Positions 35,752 to 48,884 of a stretch of DNA of 64,000 bases are shown here, one piece after another. The notes under the pieces are model-generated. The model worked only from the letters and a program-made list of their open reading frames with translations. It did no database searches and was not told where the DNA came from. Position numbers and translations under genes: made by a program. Positions within the stretch are counted from its first letter, which is position 1. Every line of letters starts with the position of its first letter. Source of the stretch: Stratiolaelaps scimitus (Eukaryota; Arthropoda; Arachnida; Mesostigmata; Laelapidae); NCBI GenBank assembly GCA_019614645.1, contig JABWDB010000049.1, positions 1,054,001-1,118,000 of the forward strand, given 5' to 3'.

Positions 35752-37950
35752 CTGTCACCTGTGTGTATGTATGTTCTTCCTGACACATTACTTCATGTGT
35801 CGCGAAGCGAGCACAGCTACAGGGAACTGGCGAACCAAAGCTAATTTGTCTCTCAATCCAATCCACCGAACGTTCACCTGCGGTGTGCTGACATTGGCTC
35901 GAGTAACGCATACTTATAACTCCAGTCACAAACAACTACATATCAACTAGACGGACTGCAATGACCGTTGTGTCAACGTCCATTGCCTTCAACTAGCCGA
36001 GAGAAAATAAAAGAAATAGAGAAGAATCCATCGGAGAGAAGATCCCTTCATGTTTATACCATCCAGTTCCTTTTCTCTCTCGCTCTCTGTCCTCTTTGCT
36101 TCTACGCACCTCTGTCTCGTCGACCCTTATATCCATGTCTCCATGATTAACTAGATTCTGCTGGCTTCCCTAGATATCCGTCTGTCAGCAGCTAAGTATC
36201 TCCTACTGCTATTACTTCTAATAGCGACAAGCAGTGAAGGAGGGGACTGAGCGAGACCTACATAGACGTGCTGAGGCGGTCCTGTCAAGGCGTTCCTGCA
36301 GACCTCGTGCGGGCAAAACGTACGCCGCAGCCATCGCAATGACGACGACGACGACAACATGACACGAGACGGCATGGCGTCGAGAACAACATTTGTCGTA
36401 CACCGTTTGTAGATCCATCACTGTCGCACATGAAAACTACTGTTGGGACCTCGAGAACCGAAGCGGTGGTGGCGGCGGCGGCCATCGCTAAGGTTGGCTC
36501 TGCACAGAGTGGTGCCTCGCTTCCAACGAGCAGTAAGGGAATCGGCAACCGCAATAACAGCAGTGGATCGCAGTGGCCGTCTTTGTCGGAAAGATGGAAT
36601 GTGTGTGTCTCGGTCTATATCTGCTGTGATGCGGATCGTATCGCGTTGTAGTGTCGACGACAGGGCTGATGTTGACAATGGCGCCTGGGTGTCTGGCCGC
36701 AAAATCTCAGACAGAAACACAAGGAGGGGTATGTTCTCGTGCACCAGCTTCGATTGGTAGTCATCGCTGATGATTCCTATTGTTCAATATGAATGTACAC
36801 TAGATCACCCTGATATCTGCGGCGTTTTGTAAGAGGTATATATATATATATATATATATATTCACAATGTGCTCCTAGCAGCTGGAATAGTTTGTTTCAA
36901 GTGACGTGAAAAATACGTGTAAAAATCCGCTCCTTTCGTCGAACTCAGTCGGCTTTGACGAGCACATGTAGTGCGGAATATGAGTGACTTTGTGAGAACA
37001 GAGGGTTAATTAGCCTCATCCTATATTAACTCATCATAGACGATCTTGGCTGGCATTCCTTTTTGATCTCTTGCCAGTAGGATTCCTACTGTCGGGACGA
37101 CACTCATAGAGTAGTAGCTCTTAATACAATTGCTTAGAGTCGTGCTTTGTTATGTACAGGATTGGCTTCCTGGGAGAGACCTAACTGTGTCTAATGCAAT
37201 AGATCTTTGAGCATTAAGGGAAACATCATGACACACAGATAGACAGTAAAGCACGGACAGAGATGTATCGTTAGAGCCGGCTCTTCTGCCGACAGGATAA
37301 ATTGTTCTTAAATAACAGACAAAATAATCATGCCATCACAAGTTAGGTGAAAGATCGAAAATCAAATAATAGCACATACATGTATAATAACAGCGTAAAA
37401 TATTTCGATCTCATGTTGATTTACTGCAATCTGATAAGATAAAGATACAAAGCAACGCCCCCAGAGAACCTCTGAAAACAGCACTCGTGGATATTGCCGC
37501 AATCATTACTGTGGGTCGGCCAGAGCACAGGCAATTGACAGTACTGTTTACACCACAAAACACCATTTTGATAGAGACAGCTGGGCCTTAATTACTGAAA
37601 AGTGGCCAGCAGACTCTATATCTTATTAGTGTTATCCTAATCATCATCAACAACAATATCGGGGTTTCGACCGTGTAGATTGGCGCAGATTTTAGATGAA
37701 ACAAAATATAGAATACAACAAGTCGCCGAGCACAACTCAAACATCGTGGAGAGCAACAATCTGAGCTTGATCAAGAAGTCGCAGAAGATGGCAGCTGTAT
37801 GATGATGCAATTATATGTGTTATAGTATGAGTCTGTAGCAGCGGCCAGCGTCGTGCGCTGCCTCTGAAAGAGCTAGCTTCCGAAGACCAACCACGATGCT
37901 GTCGACAGGCAGACATTGCAAGATCGAGCCAATGTTGTCTAGCTAGATAG
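32677..37950. other. Non-coding with two CpG-rich blocks
   Basis: CpG-rich blocks at about 32950-33700 and 36200-36760 have stop-poor frames on both strands. A 21-codon frame at 34585 (MADDIVAGSRLIKPVHKGKP) has reasonable start context but ends quickly in TGA. The rest is AT-leaning unique sequence. Confidence 0.45.
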
Positions 37951-38503
37951 GAAACTACATATGGGTGGCTCCTAGTGGCTGTGTCGCGGAAACACAGCAG
38001 ACGACATCCGGCGGAAAATGCTTGCCCCCTCGCGACCCCCTCAACCCCTCCATCTGTTCGATAGAGGAGAGGCGGATTGATACGATCCGTAGTAGGTAAG
38101 TAGGCACAGACTCTGTTTCCCCTATCGGGGAACTCTCGAACCTCGACGACAACGAAGATGGTGTTGGCAGACGCGCAACGCGGAAATTCGGCCGAATCGA
38201 GGGCGACGTGAGTGCGAAGTAGCAAGGTTGAATTGAGGGTTGGTCTGGGTTTGGGCAGCCATTTGGGGAGTTCCCAGGTGTCCTCGGGGGCATATCCGTA
38301 GCACTAGTCGGAGCAAGCGAGCAGGCGGCAGACTCCTGGTTGCTGCTAGAAGTCCGAGGAAAAGTGCTGAAGCGATCCGGAAGTTGGCTGGCGCGGAACT
38401 TTGATCTCAGCAGCAGTACCAGCGGCCGACTCAACTCAACTCGCCGACGACGACCCCGGCGACTAACCCGGCATTACCCCTCTGCTGAGAGGAGACCCCA
38501 CTG
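37737..38503. promoter_or_regulatory. CpG-rich, stop-poor segment
   Basis: G+C and CpG are raised and frames are open on both strands for up to 162 codons. It precedes the ATG at 38504 and its donor. It may be a promoter/5' UTR region; no core promoter motif was identified. Confidence 0.25.
37951..38095 (+). CDS. Candidate internal exon ending in a consensus donor
   Basis: The frame runs from a weak acceptor (GTTGTCTAGCTAGATAG) to a strong donor, CCGTAGTAG/GTAAGTAGG, at 38096. The product includes GKCLPPRDPLNPSICSIEER and ends in IDTIRSR. The surrounding sequence is stop-poor on both strands, with 159- and 162-codon minus-strand frames, which lowers the weight of the open frame. Confidence 0.2.
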
Positions 38504-38548
38504 ATGCTGATTGGCCTGGCTACCGCTACGCTTCACCAACACTACAAG
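38504..38548 (+). CDS. Candidate short first coding exon
   Basis: ATG at 38504 opens fifteen codons (MLIGLATATLHQHYK) that end exactly at the donor CTACAAG/GTAAGG. It sits at the downstream edge of a CpG-rich segment, where first exons often lie. Too short to judge by composition. Confidence 0.2.
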
Positions 38549-40077
38549 GTAAGGTACGGTGGTTCCTGGATAGGGCTAGATAGGCCTACATGAGCTTCAA
38601 GCAGTCGGCGTCCGAGGCAGTCGGGCGGCTCGTCGGTACCTACAACTGCTTGCCGCAATCCAACCTAGACAACTTGCGACCTCAGGCGGTCACCGGTCGG
38701 CCTTCAGTGGTGCGGTGTAGAAGGAACAGCCGGAACAGGGATCTTTCGTTTGTGCAGTAGCAGGCATCGGCCACCTTATAGAGAGACACAACCAACTGGT
38801 ACGGGTCTGCCAAAATATCATCATGCTAGTCATCATCATCCGCATGGACGAGAGTACTTGATACGGACTATGCTCTTCTCGTATGTATAATATGTAGTTG
38901 TTTTTCGCCAACCGCCAACAAACCAACCAGCGCCCGCCAGGACCACAAACCACCATAGATTATTTCCTGGCCATCCGCAAACCCCAGGCAACGACCAACC
39001 AATACGAGCGGATGGTGCAAGTAGAGAGAATTGCAGAGCGCAGCATGAACAGTAACGGACGTTATACAAGCCAACCAATTTCTCCGTGGAGTAAAGGTTC
39101 CGGCGTTCCTTCGAATCGGCAGACTCAACCATTCGTGGTATCGAACTGCTGGCGTCACTTATTTACCTGCCAATTTTGTAGCTATAACTATGGCTAGTGC
39201 ACACGCATACATATATATATATATATATATACATTATCCCAGAAGACGTTCCATTTTCGCTCTTCCGCTTCTTTCTAGCTCACTTATCTAGTCTACGAAT
39301 CCGCATAGTGTACACCAGCCCTCCACACGAAGTGTATGTCGTATCTTTGATGTGCAGTAACACTCGCATGTACATATATATATATATATAAACATATATC
39401 TGTTCGAGGGCTGATATGACCGAACATAATAGACACTGCCTCTGGGTAGCCTCTAGGCATTACAGCTGCAACAAAACGAGTACACCAATACGTGCGCAGA
39501 GCAGCGAGTAAATGACTTCGCAAATGTAGCGAGCGGGGAAAATGCTGCCTCGATTCTGTTCGGTTGCCCTGTGCTCCATCCGTCCGTCCATGGCTCTGTG
39601 TGTCGGCAATTGTTGTTCTCGCTGCTGCCGTATTCCGAGTTTCCACCAGCAGCAGTAAGTCAGTATTGCAACTCTGAAGCGGCCAATGTTCCAAGGGCAG
39701 AGAGGATCGGAGACGGAACCTGCTCGTGGAGATTGGCTAGCTAGTTAGTGTGCCTTTGCAATTTCCGAGGTTGTGGCTGCCGATGTCGTCCTCGCCATTG
39801 TTGTCGTTGCCCTTACGTAGAGCAGGAAATGCGCGGTGGTGTAGGCAAGGTTGGGCAGGCCGCGGCTCCTGCTAGGTTACTGTTTACGGCGGCATAAGCG
39901 GCAGCACTGAGTTGGAAAGACCAGCAAGCGTCGTCGCTAGCGGACGAGCAAAAGTAGCAGTGAACCATAGAGCGAATAGACGCCCGGAGGTTAGCCACTG
40001 CCGCCACCGCTGTCAATGGCCTAATCAAGGCCGATGAGTGGTACCACCACTGCAACCGCAACGATTTTGGCGGTCAT
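38549..40077. other. Non-coding with TA tracts and a CpG-rich 3' half
   Basis: (TA)n tracts at 39210 and 39375. Frames at 38868-39197 are open on both strands without support. From about 39440 the sequence is CpG-rich and leads to the ATG pair at 40078. Confidence 0.45.
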
Positions 40078-40266
40078 ATGATGGCTGTGCCTCAACCACC
40101 CGGTGAGTTGTGTGATGATATGCCGACAGAGCCACAACGTCAACGGAAAAAAGGCCGCACCAGCAGCGGCAGCAGCAGCAGCCACGATAGCGGAAATAGA
40201 GAAAAGATAAATGAGTCACCTGATAGAAGATTTTCTACGGATTTTACTGGCCTGCTTGATGCATAA
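40078..40266 (+). CDS. Candidate first coding exon or small Ser-rich protein
   Basis: Two consecutive ATGs (40078, 40081) open a 62-codon frame ending in TAA. The second has A at -3 and G at +4. The product is hydrophilic with a Ser-rich core (GRTSSGSSSSHDSGNREK). A strong donor core, CACCCG/GTGAGT, begins at 40102, so an alternative is a very short first exon (MAVPQPP). It follows a CpG-rich stretch. Confidence 0.27.
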   Translation: MMAVPQPPGELCDDMPTEPQRQRKKGRTSSGSSSSHDSGNREKINESPDRRFSTDFTGLLDA

Positions 40267-41029
40267 TACCTAAATGTGTCTTGGGCCGTTACAAAACATG
40301 CAAACTGCTTAGAGGTAGTATATATGCGCAGATTCCGTTCTTTCTTTGCAAGTGACTGGTGGCGACTCATTGAGGATTTTTTCGATGGGTCGAAAATCCT
40401 GAGCTGAGAGAATCGGGGAACTCGCCTGCTCCACTTCGATGACCCGTACGTCTTGATGGTGATGTATCCCTGTATAATAGCAGCTCGAATTTCGGGAGTT
40501 ACTGGTTCCGAAGGGGAAAGACGATAACGCTTTGATCAGCGGGTGAAGTGTAACTCGCTGGCATTAAGAACGGATTATAGACATTAAGGGCAAATGTATA
40601 ATGGCAAATATAAAACTAACTCAACGCTGCGCTTCACGTTACATTTTGCCGAATCGATTCGTCGTATTCCCCGCTGCTACGATCGTTTGAAGAGTTTTTT
40701 GAAGTGTTCTACAAAGAACAGCTCCAGATATGCCCTTTTTTTACAGGTGGCATATTGCCTGTATTTCATATCAGGCCACAAATAACTGCTGCTTTCACTA
40801 TGTATTATATCTTTCGTGAATGATATGTTAGCAATGAATTCGTCGTTTTCGACTTTCAAGTAGTGTTCCAAGGGACACTCTGGATGACTCTGTCAAAACG
40901 CAGCACTTTGGTACAGCCCTGCCTTCGCCTCGTCACATACAACAGAATCGTCTTACTCATCAGTGATCATTCACCCGCCGTTTTATGTTCACCCAAGACA
41001 CCCCGGTAAGCTTTCCTTTCGAAGATAGC

Positions 41030-41278
41030 CTAATTACTTGCGAGCGAGACGTGAGCGACTTCGGGGTGAGACGGCATCCTGGGAGCAAACGCTGGAGATA
41101 CGAGATGGTGCTGGACGTCCTGATGACGATCCCGAATCTCCAGCTCCCTCCGGCGTCGCAGGCTGCACTCCCGGTCCGCTTCGGTGGCCTCGGCATCCTC
41201 ACAATCATCATCATCATCGACATCAACATTTGGATTTTTCTTGATTCCGATGACTTCGTCCGGAATCTCCGGCCAGCG
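41030..41278 (-). CDS. Acidic/Arg-rich open frame, possible exon
   Basis: A minus-strand frame of 82 codons, open between TGA (41279-41281) and TAG (41030-41032), encodes PNVDVDDDDDCEDAEATEAD followed by a basic segment RRRRELEIRDRHQD. The charge pattern looks protein-like, but part of it comes from a (GAT)n tract. No good acceptor precedes it. The + strand is also open for 111 codons. Confidence 0.18.
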   Translation of the reverse strand, partial: RWPEIPDEVIGIKKNPNVDVDDDDDCEDAEATEADRECSLRRRRELEIRDRHQDVQHHLVSPAFAPRMPSHPEVAHVSLASN

Positions 41279-41334
41279 TCATGTGTAGCACCCCAGTGGC
41301 CGCTGCCGCGACTTATATAATATTATAAATACGT

Positions 41335-41352
41335 GGGGGGCGGGGGGAGGGG
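41335..41352 (+). repeat. G-rich tract with quadruplex potential
   Basis: Runs of six, six and four G are separated by single bases (GGGGGGCGGGGGGAGGGG). It directly follows an AT-rich TATAATATTATAAATA stretch. Quadruplex formation is inferred from composition only. Confidence 0.6.
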
Positions 41353-43561
41353 CAGGACGGTCTGTGCCATATCAGATCTTCTCCTCTTTACGCTCCCGTC
41401 TTTTTGCTTCCGAGTCGTATCGCACCCATAGTGCGCCACATTTTTGTGCCGCATCGTTCATGGCGCTCGAGATACGCCAGCTCTCTTCGGCTCATTCGCT
41501 GCATTTGGCACGCATCGTCATGGGGCAGCCATTTCTCCGTATTCGATGCCAAACACAAGTACTATACCTGTCTCGTTTTCAATATTGCGTTCGACGACCC
41601 ATTCGGCAACGGTTCGCATTAGCAAGGGAGAGATAAGGAGAGAGACAGAGAGACTAACAATACGTACATTACATTTTAAATAAAGACTTATGACGATCCT
41701 GGGCAGTGGGCAAAGAGGCAAAATTCGCTCTTTCGAATAGCATCCATTAGATAAGATATTGCGTGGGTACTGCTTACGCCGATATTGCAATGTTCTTTGT
41801 GATGTTATAGGCAACATTGAATCAACAAGTATTATTGATCGAATATTGTACTATTATACTATAATTGACAGCGGTAGCACGACCAGGATTATAGTACATG
41901 AGATATATTGTGTTGTTTGAATAAACGCACATGCCATAATAGAGTAATACCGATTTTATATTTGGACACCGGCAATTATTATTGTTGTAGTAAAGGCGTC
42001 TGTCTAGTATAACAAATAAATAAAAAGTAGGTAATATAATAAATAGTCAAGTATAATATTATTGGTTGAAGGAACAAATAGAAATAAAAATATGAACACA
42101 TCGTGCCGTGTTGGTGAACTTATAAAGACAAGTGCCGCTTATCACATTAACAATGAATCTGCCGATAACATCTGGCCAATATGGCTTGCTCGAGATGATT
42201 GGTTCTTCAAGATTTACGCATGCTGCGATTGTGGGAAACGACCAAAAATATAGGGGGTACGCCGGGAGTGTGCCAAGTGGGCGTCAATGATCGCCGTTGG
42301 CATATAACAAGTGGTTGTACGCCAAGAAAGAAACATGACAATCTTGTATCTGACTCAATTTCCAGACCTCGTGCTGTTGCGGTCAGTGATTGTACGTTGG
42401 CATATCGGAAAAGGCTAAATTAAGCATGGAACGCTTCTCTCATTCTAATCCCGTAATACAATACATCAAAAATACAAGGGCATCATAGAAAGTAGTCCGA
42501 GACGCGCATACATATATCATCTCTTGAGCTGCTCTACCAGAGACTGGCTATAAATATTTAATTACTAGATTTCACTGCCCGTTACAACATTTCGTTATCA
42601 CCCGCGACTCATTGAGGGAATACTTGGTGTTCTACGATGAATCTCTGGGTAATTTAACTTGTTTTAACTTAAGGCATCCCCCCCTGCTTTGACGGGGTAG
42701 AGGTTGGCAAGGACTTACAACGAAGAGACGAGAACATCACCCTCGTTGTTCGTCCCTTTATTTTTGTTTGTTCTACATCTCAGCATTCCCTTATGATCGT
42801 CGATGCCAGCGAAGTCGAAGGCGTCGCGGGCATTCACTGCGGAAGTGACCCAGTGTTGCCTGGTGCATTCTTCGCCTTCTTGATGCACCCCACTTGAACA
42901 CGATGAACAACGAGTTTTTGTCAGAACAAGCAAGAGCCTTCAAGACCCTGTGGTCACCGCCCACATCTTCATGTCTATATACACATATATATATATCGTT
43001 AGAAGATGAAGGAGAGCGCAAGGCGAAAACAGGGTCGGAGATGGGCTATACTTATTTTTATTGCGACAATGTCATAAGTGCAAACTTAATACAAAAACTG
43101 GACATAACTATCGAGTAAGTGTATCTCTATATCCCGTACTCGCTCTATTCGAGGAGATGACATATCTTATTATATCGTAATCGATTTGAACTGTATGATC
43201 ATCCTTCTCATCATAATCATTGTCCCCGCCCGGTAATTGAAAGATGATCACCCTTCTAAAAAGACATTATATATATTTTTATATATGAGTGCCAACAGTA
43301 TGGCCCTCTGACGATCCTTACACTAACTTGATGCGGTCACGGATGCTTCATCTATCGCTCCTTCTCTAGGGGTTGCTCGAAGCTGTGATACCAACTTGTA
43401 CAGTAGCCAAATGCAATGAAAGAGACGAGTACGTCCTCAACCGACTCTGGATACCGATGAATGGCAACAGTAACGAATGCAGTCATTGGTGACTAGGTGG
43501 TCGTGGACTGCCCTTGGCCGTACCATACGCTAATATAGCACATACAGGCACACACGCATGA

Positions 43562-43750
43562 GGTAGATCTGCATATGTATACCATGGATGCACTAGACAT
43601 CCACTGGTTCGTCTCTGGGAGTTGACCAAAGTGAACCTTCAAATGGGAGAGAGGGAGAAACGCACGCATACGCTGGTGGTGGACCTACAAGATTACGCAA
43701 AGCGAGCGAGGGAGACAGGTAGATTGCTCGGTCTGTCCGGTTATTTTGAG
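43562..43750 (+). CDS. Candidate exon ending in a consensus donor
   Basis: The frame is open for 63 codons from after TGA 43559-43561 to the donor TTTGAG/GTGAGG. The C-terminal part, MGEREKRTHTLVVDLQDYAK, is charged and coding-like. An in-frame ATG at 43643 could start it. The acceptor is not clear, and no domain is recognised. Confidence 0.22.
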
Positions 43751-46649
43751 GTGAGGGATAAAAGCGGTCTCCTCGCTTCGGTGGCGTCTTTGGAGTACTC
43801 TTCCTTACGTCTCTCGTGGAACACTGGTGCCGGATTCTCTTCCTGCGATTATTCCCTTTCCAGGGTGGCGCCTTGGCATACGTATTCCACGTAGAAGTCG
43901 GCCGACCGCTGATCGTACGCAATGAGGGTGCTAAGGGAACCTGGGAGTAATTAAACATCCCCCGGAACATCAGCAGTGCCTCTCAGGCGTCCACGTAAGG
44001 TGGCCGTCCGGCTCCGGCTCCTCTTGCGCGACGCCGCGCTACCTCAATACTCACTCCGTGGCGAGTCGCTGTTCTGTCCTTACTCCTTCGTAGGCGGGTA
44101 GTTTTACGGACATACCACCCTTTCTTTCCAGCGGGACCAAGCGTCCGTATATCGCCAAAGAGAGATTGAGGTTGAAAGAGACTAGGGGCGAACAGGGGCT
44201 ACTGATTCTCCCAGGACTTTTACGCGGCGCGGGATAATTCTAGCGCTTTGCTCCAACAGCGGCCGAGGCAGTCGCAGGGAACAGTTGAGCTACCGGCACC
44301 TCCCAACGCTGCCAGCAGCCTGCCCCCGCCCCCTCCCGCGAGCTACGAGTGTGTGAGACGTAGCAGTAGACTTACTTCGACTGGAGCCTACGCTGCAAAT
44401 TTACGTTCCACCCAGTTTCTCACCATCTCATACCATCAAGAAGAAGAGTTTAGGGGAGCGACCGCGCAGCTACACTCGCGGCGCCTGCAAACGCGGCAGT
44501 GGCGGCGGCGGCTTCACCGTTTCTTAGAAAGTTTCTTTCCAGCGAACGAAACATGGATGTACGATAAGGCTATATAGGACGAGATGACTCCCTGATGATT
44601 TCAGAGTCCCGACAGCTTCCTTCCGTGGCGCAAAATACTATATGGGCCCGGCGACTTTGTTCCTCAGAGGAGGATTGCTCGTCTCTCGTTGTCGATCCGC
44701 AAAACGAACAAGGTTCACAGTCACGGAGTGAGAGAGAGAGAAAGCTTGAGATCGATTTCGGAGTCTTCGATTGCAAACGGGTTTTTGCGGCTTGTTGCAT
44801 CGATTTGAATTGTTCCAACAATAAGGCACTCCACACAAACTAATCCGATGTCCAACATTCCCAAAGGAACGCAGATAGACAAAAACAGTTTTACGAAGAA
44901 CAAAGCAAAGTGTTGCGTTCCGTGTTAGGCTTAACAATCATTAGGCTTGATCCCCTCTGGAATCAACACTGTCATATGGCCCCAAGCATTTCAATGTCTT
45001 CGCATTATATATACGTTAATTTTTGGTCACATAGATAAGCGTTAGCTGATTATTTGGCTAGCTAGTTATTTGATGGATAAATATCGCCCTGCAGTGGAAC
45101 AGTATTGATAGGGTTCCATCGAAAAGGATACGAGGGCTACTCGCGAGACCAGGGACCACCCTCAGGTGTTGAATAATCGATCACTTGGCCAAACATCATA
45201 TGCCACTGCTTTGTTCACTATCTAGAATGCGTCACACGTACCCCGAGGTGGATCGCCACCTAAACAATCATCATTTGTTCTCAGGACGTTCGGGGATCTC
45301 GACGCTGTGATGCCATAAGGCATTCATTTTTCATCCTATCATCTCAATGCCCAGCTGGGAATTAGTTCGCTCATTTCCTGTGTCATTTCCATTGCGTTCT
45401 GATGTTCCCTGATGCTTCCCGTGGCGCCGCTTGAAGGAATAGTAATGATAGCGCTTGGCACATTCGTTGTCTCAGGGCCACAAAGCCATGAATGTTGCCA
45501 CGATGTCGCAATACGGAGTCTGCTTGACAGCGGGTTAGAGAGACACGGAGGACCACTCACTATAGTAGTGCCGGGCATATTATCGCCAACGGATGCGCTC
45601 GGGAGGTTATGTATGTCAGGCATATATTGGGATATGCCCATATCACCGTCACAACACGCGTCTTCTTGGTTTAGCCCAGAGCAATATGGGAGCAGGACGT
45701 TGACTCCGGGTGGGGTACTGAGACCTAATCCTGCAACACTACTGCTCTACCTAGATTGCAATGAATGCACATAGAAATGTTATTACAGACGAGTACATGC
45801 GTGTATCGGTTAATGATGATTATGTATTCCTTCATCGTTGTCATCCATTGAGTACATACTGTATGTTTCGCATTATACAAATCCACTCCGGCTTTAAAAG
45901 TGTCATCTGTGTCAAAGTGTTGATCCAAACGCACATCCAAGGATCAATTATAAAAGAAAATTGTCAGGCGCTGCGAAGATTTTCTGCTTTTGTACATGAA
46001 TGTTTACTTAGCTTGGCAACCCGTTGACTAGACTTATATTGCGCTTATTTGTAAGACCTTCCCTGTTCGGGGCCTCCTTATCCTAGCGGTCATCTGTGTC
46101 AGGTTTGCCAAGTACTCTGGTTGTACCCAGTCGGCAAGCGAGCACAGGCCGAATGTGAATATCAGCCTAAATATATTTAGATATTGCCCACGCCAACAAA
46201 GCGCGAACACCACCAATAGTTGGCCAAGTGCGATGCTATCGATCGTAATGTCTAAACAGACCGCTCAATTTGGTGGTCGCTCGTACCCAGAGCTACTGAC
46301 ACGGAATGACAAACATTCTACATTCAGATGCTAGTTTCCCATTCTATTTACTCAAGGCTATTGATCATTCCTTGATGGATTCATTGGCAAGACAATAAAA
46401 GCTCGCGGTGACGATCATTGCACCTCCTATCCGCGATTACGGATCACTATAAACCTATTTGGAGAGCGTAAGCACTTGGGTAGGAAAGAATGCTGGATGC
46501 AGGACTCGGGACAGCCTGGTAACGAAGGCTGCCCAGCATCGGCAAGCGAGCGGCTGGTTGGCCGAGAAATTGAGAGAGATTCTTGGGAGATGATCGGGCA
46601 ATCCCACAGCCACCGTTCCTGTCGACCGATGGTACGTCTGTCATCTCAC
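43751..46649. other. Non-coding, CpG-rich at 43950-44560
   Basis: A good acceptor-like CCACCCTTTCTTTCCAG ends near 44131 and a second at about 44531, but no frame after them runs to a matching donor. A 109-codon frame at 44248-44577 (Pro-rich) has no support. Confidence 0.45.
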
Positions 46650-46976
46650 CTGCGTCCTGTGCCCTTGCAGTATTGTAATAACATCACGGTGAATGGATGG
46701 CGGGGCTGTGGCTGAGCATCCATGCTCCATGGTGGCCCTAGTTGGGGTAACGACGGCGACGAACATGGTAATGCCGATACAGATATCGTTCCTCATCGTC
46801 GCATGCTCAGTCCAATATGGTGGTTCCTTCCCTTGTTCGGAGCGTAGGTGGGACCCGGTAGGCGGCTGTTGCTGCTTCGAAAGACAGAGACCGCCAGATC
46901 TATCAACTCTGTTCACGGCGCCACCCATGCCGATTACGCACGGTGACGCACGATACAATATAACTGTACCGTGCAC
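46650..46976 (-). CDS. Candidate exon with CAG/GTGAGA donor, unknown product
   Basis: The minus-strand frame is open for 109 codons and ends at a codon boundary in GGACGCAG/GTGAGA. The product includes NRVDRSGGLCLSKQQQPPTG and SIHRDVITILQGHRTQ. The + strand carries a competing ATG-started frame at 46693-47043 (MDGGAVAEHPCSMVALVGV) that reads into a (TA)n tract, which argues against that strand. Strand choice rests on the donor. Confidence 0.28.
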
Positions 46977-46986
46977 CGCGATTTAC

Positions 46987-47017
<31 letters not shown>

Positions 47018-48884
47018 GCGGTAGTGGATGTGCCAGTAGATAGGCACAGGTGTGTGTATTCTACTACTATAACTGCTGCTGCTTCTGCCACTCCCAGAAA
47101 TAGCCAAACGCTATACCTAACCGAGAGGCTTCGTGTCGATCTACCTACTCTCCACTGCTGAATCAATGAGACGATGTAACAACATCCGGGGATCGAATGT
47201 TTCAAAACGGTAACGAGTCTTGTTTTAGTCAAATCTGCTTTCGTCATAAAATCCATCAGAGAAATTGCGAAAAGTCAATGATGATGAAATTGTCAATGAT
47301 GATGATGATCGAATGATTCGAATGATCCTATTGTAGTGACGCTTTCAAGAATAATTTGCTAATACTTGGTCCATTCAACTCGATTTAACTAGATGTCGTG
47401 TACTGAATACTGCCAACCTGATACTTGCACGCAGAATTCAGTGAGACATGCGAAAGGCCGTAAAGCTGTTAATGAATCTACAGCAGCGATCGGATGCACC
47501 CTAGAGCGACGCCGCACGCTAGATATTCACGAGGAGCTTAACACGGTTGTTTTTACACCCGCATTTATGTGAGCCTGCGAAGCCCCGCTAAGTGCAGTTT
47601 GTATCCGGCACGTGAACGTTCGCGCGATACTCCATTACTTAAAGGGGTACACTTCGAATCCGCGGTGGCAACATAGGTCTGGCGACGAATGCTCCTTTCA
47701 GATGTTTATGTATATATATATATATGTTTGTTTTTTTCTGCTATAGCAAACTTCAGTGTGTTTACTATGTGGAATTTGCATACACAGTCGTGGTAATCCA
47801 TAAATTAATGTGAGAATAAGGAAATTGCATAGAGAGACGGATTGATGTTTTTTTTATTTTGTCCTGCGTTTTTCTTAAACTTCATGTCACCTCGAGAATG
47901 ATAGCCACAACGGTCTCGTTCAAAGCGTTGGCGATAGCAAAACATCTTGCAAAGGAACGCCGTCAAGTCTGTATAAAATCTTTGCCGAAATCAGTCACAA
48001 GCTCACGGGTATTTTAGATGCATTATGATACGCTACGCCTAACATTGCTCACTATTATTATTATTATTAATTATTATTATATTATGCATCACTTTGCCGC
48101 TGGTCTAGCATGTCATTAATGGCTTGCTTGATACCTCAACAATAGCTCTCACTATTATAATATTAAGATGAACGAGCAGATGGAATGGAGGCGACCGAGT
48201 TGGTTTAGCATTCTTGAGTAATCAGCTTCGTGGCCTATGCTTCTATTCGAAATTTACATTATTTCCGTTGTCTGGCTTGTTCTGTCCTTATCTGTGTATA
48301 ATGGCTATCCATATGTGGGCATGTCTAAATAATGTTCGTAGGTGTGAGAATATGTTTTAGACTTTGAGACTGGACATTATAATTTATTTACTTTGATACT
48401 CAATGTTGTCCAGTAGGCGTAACACACACCAATCAGATTCTCCAAAAGTGGAAATGACCATAAGCACAAATCGACTTTGATTTTTATATACGCTGTTCAT
48501 ATTGCTGTAAAACTTGTTGCTGGATCACACCAAAGTTAACTTGAGCGGCTCTTCGGTTGAGAAGCCCCTCAAAAGTAAATGACTCAGTTGTATGAAGAAA
48601 ATAGCACAACCCTTTATTGATCAGGAGATCTGCACCCCATCTACGGGCAAGTCTTGACTCAAAATCGTGTGGACATCATACAATTCATTCGCCGTCATTT
48701 ATAGCCAGATTTTTTGCTTTACTCATCGAATTCTACCTGATGAATAACGAATTTTCTCGAGAAGAGTTTCGAATCGTTGACAGACAGATACACTGGCCGA
48801 TTCTTTTGCAAGTTCTAACGCACCATGCAGTAGCGGTCGTATTAAATGTGGACCTATGGGTTTTTTACCTTCACATCAATCTCT
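46977..48884. other. Non-coding with TA, GAT and ATT tracts
   Basis: (TA)n at 46989-47018 and 47711-47725, an interrupted GAT tract at about 47278-47310 and the ATT tract at 48052. No gene seen. Confidence 0.55.
48052..48088. repeat. (ATT)n trinucleotide repeat
   Basis: Around ten ATT units with an inversion in phase in the middle (ATTATTAATTATT). A shorter ATT tract lies at 14717-14733 and a GTT tract near 14868-14888. Confidence 0.85.

Larger units (their letters stand above)
40267..43561. other. Mostly non-coding
   Basis: Besides the acidic frame at 41030-41278 and the G-rich tract at 41335, only short random frames are seen. 41820-42070 is notably AT-rich. Confidence 0.5.

Noticed and set aside
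37737..38434. Minus-strand frames of 162 and 159 codons in two registers
   Set aside because: Two overlapping registers open on the same strand point to stop scarcity rather than coding; neither starts with ATG.
1238..40950. Shared GCCTCGTCACA segment near 1245 and 40928
   Set aside because: Similarity covers only about 20 bp, too short to call a repeat.
44132..44240. Exon after the acceptor-like CTTTCTTTCCAG
   Set aside because: The open frame (about 34 codons) reaches a stop without a donor and nothing else supports it.
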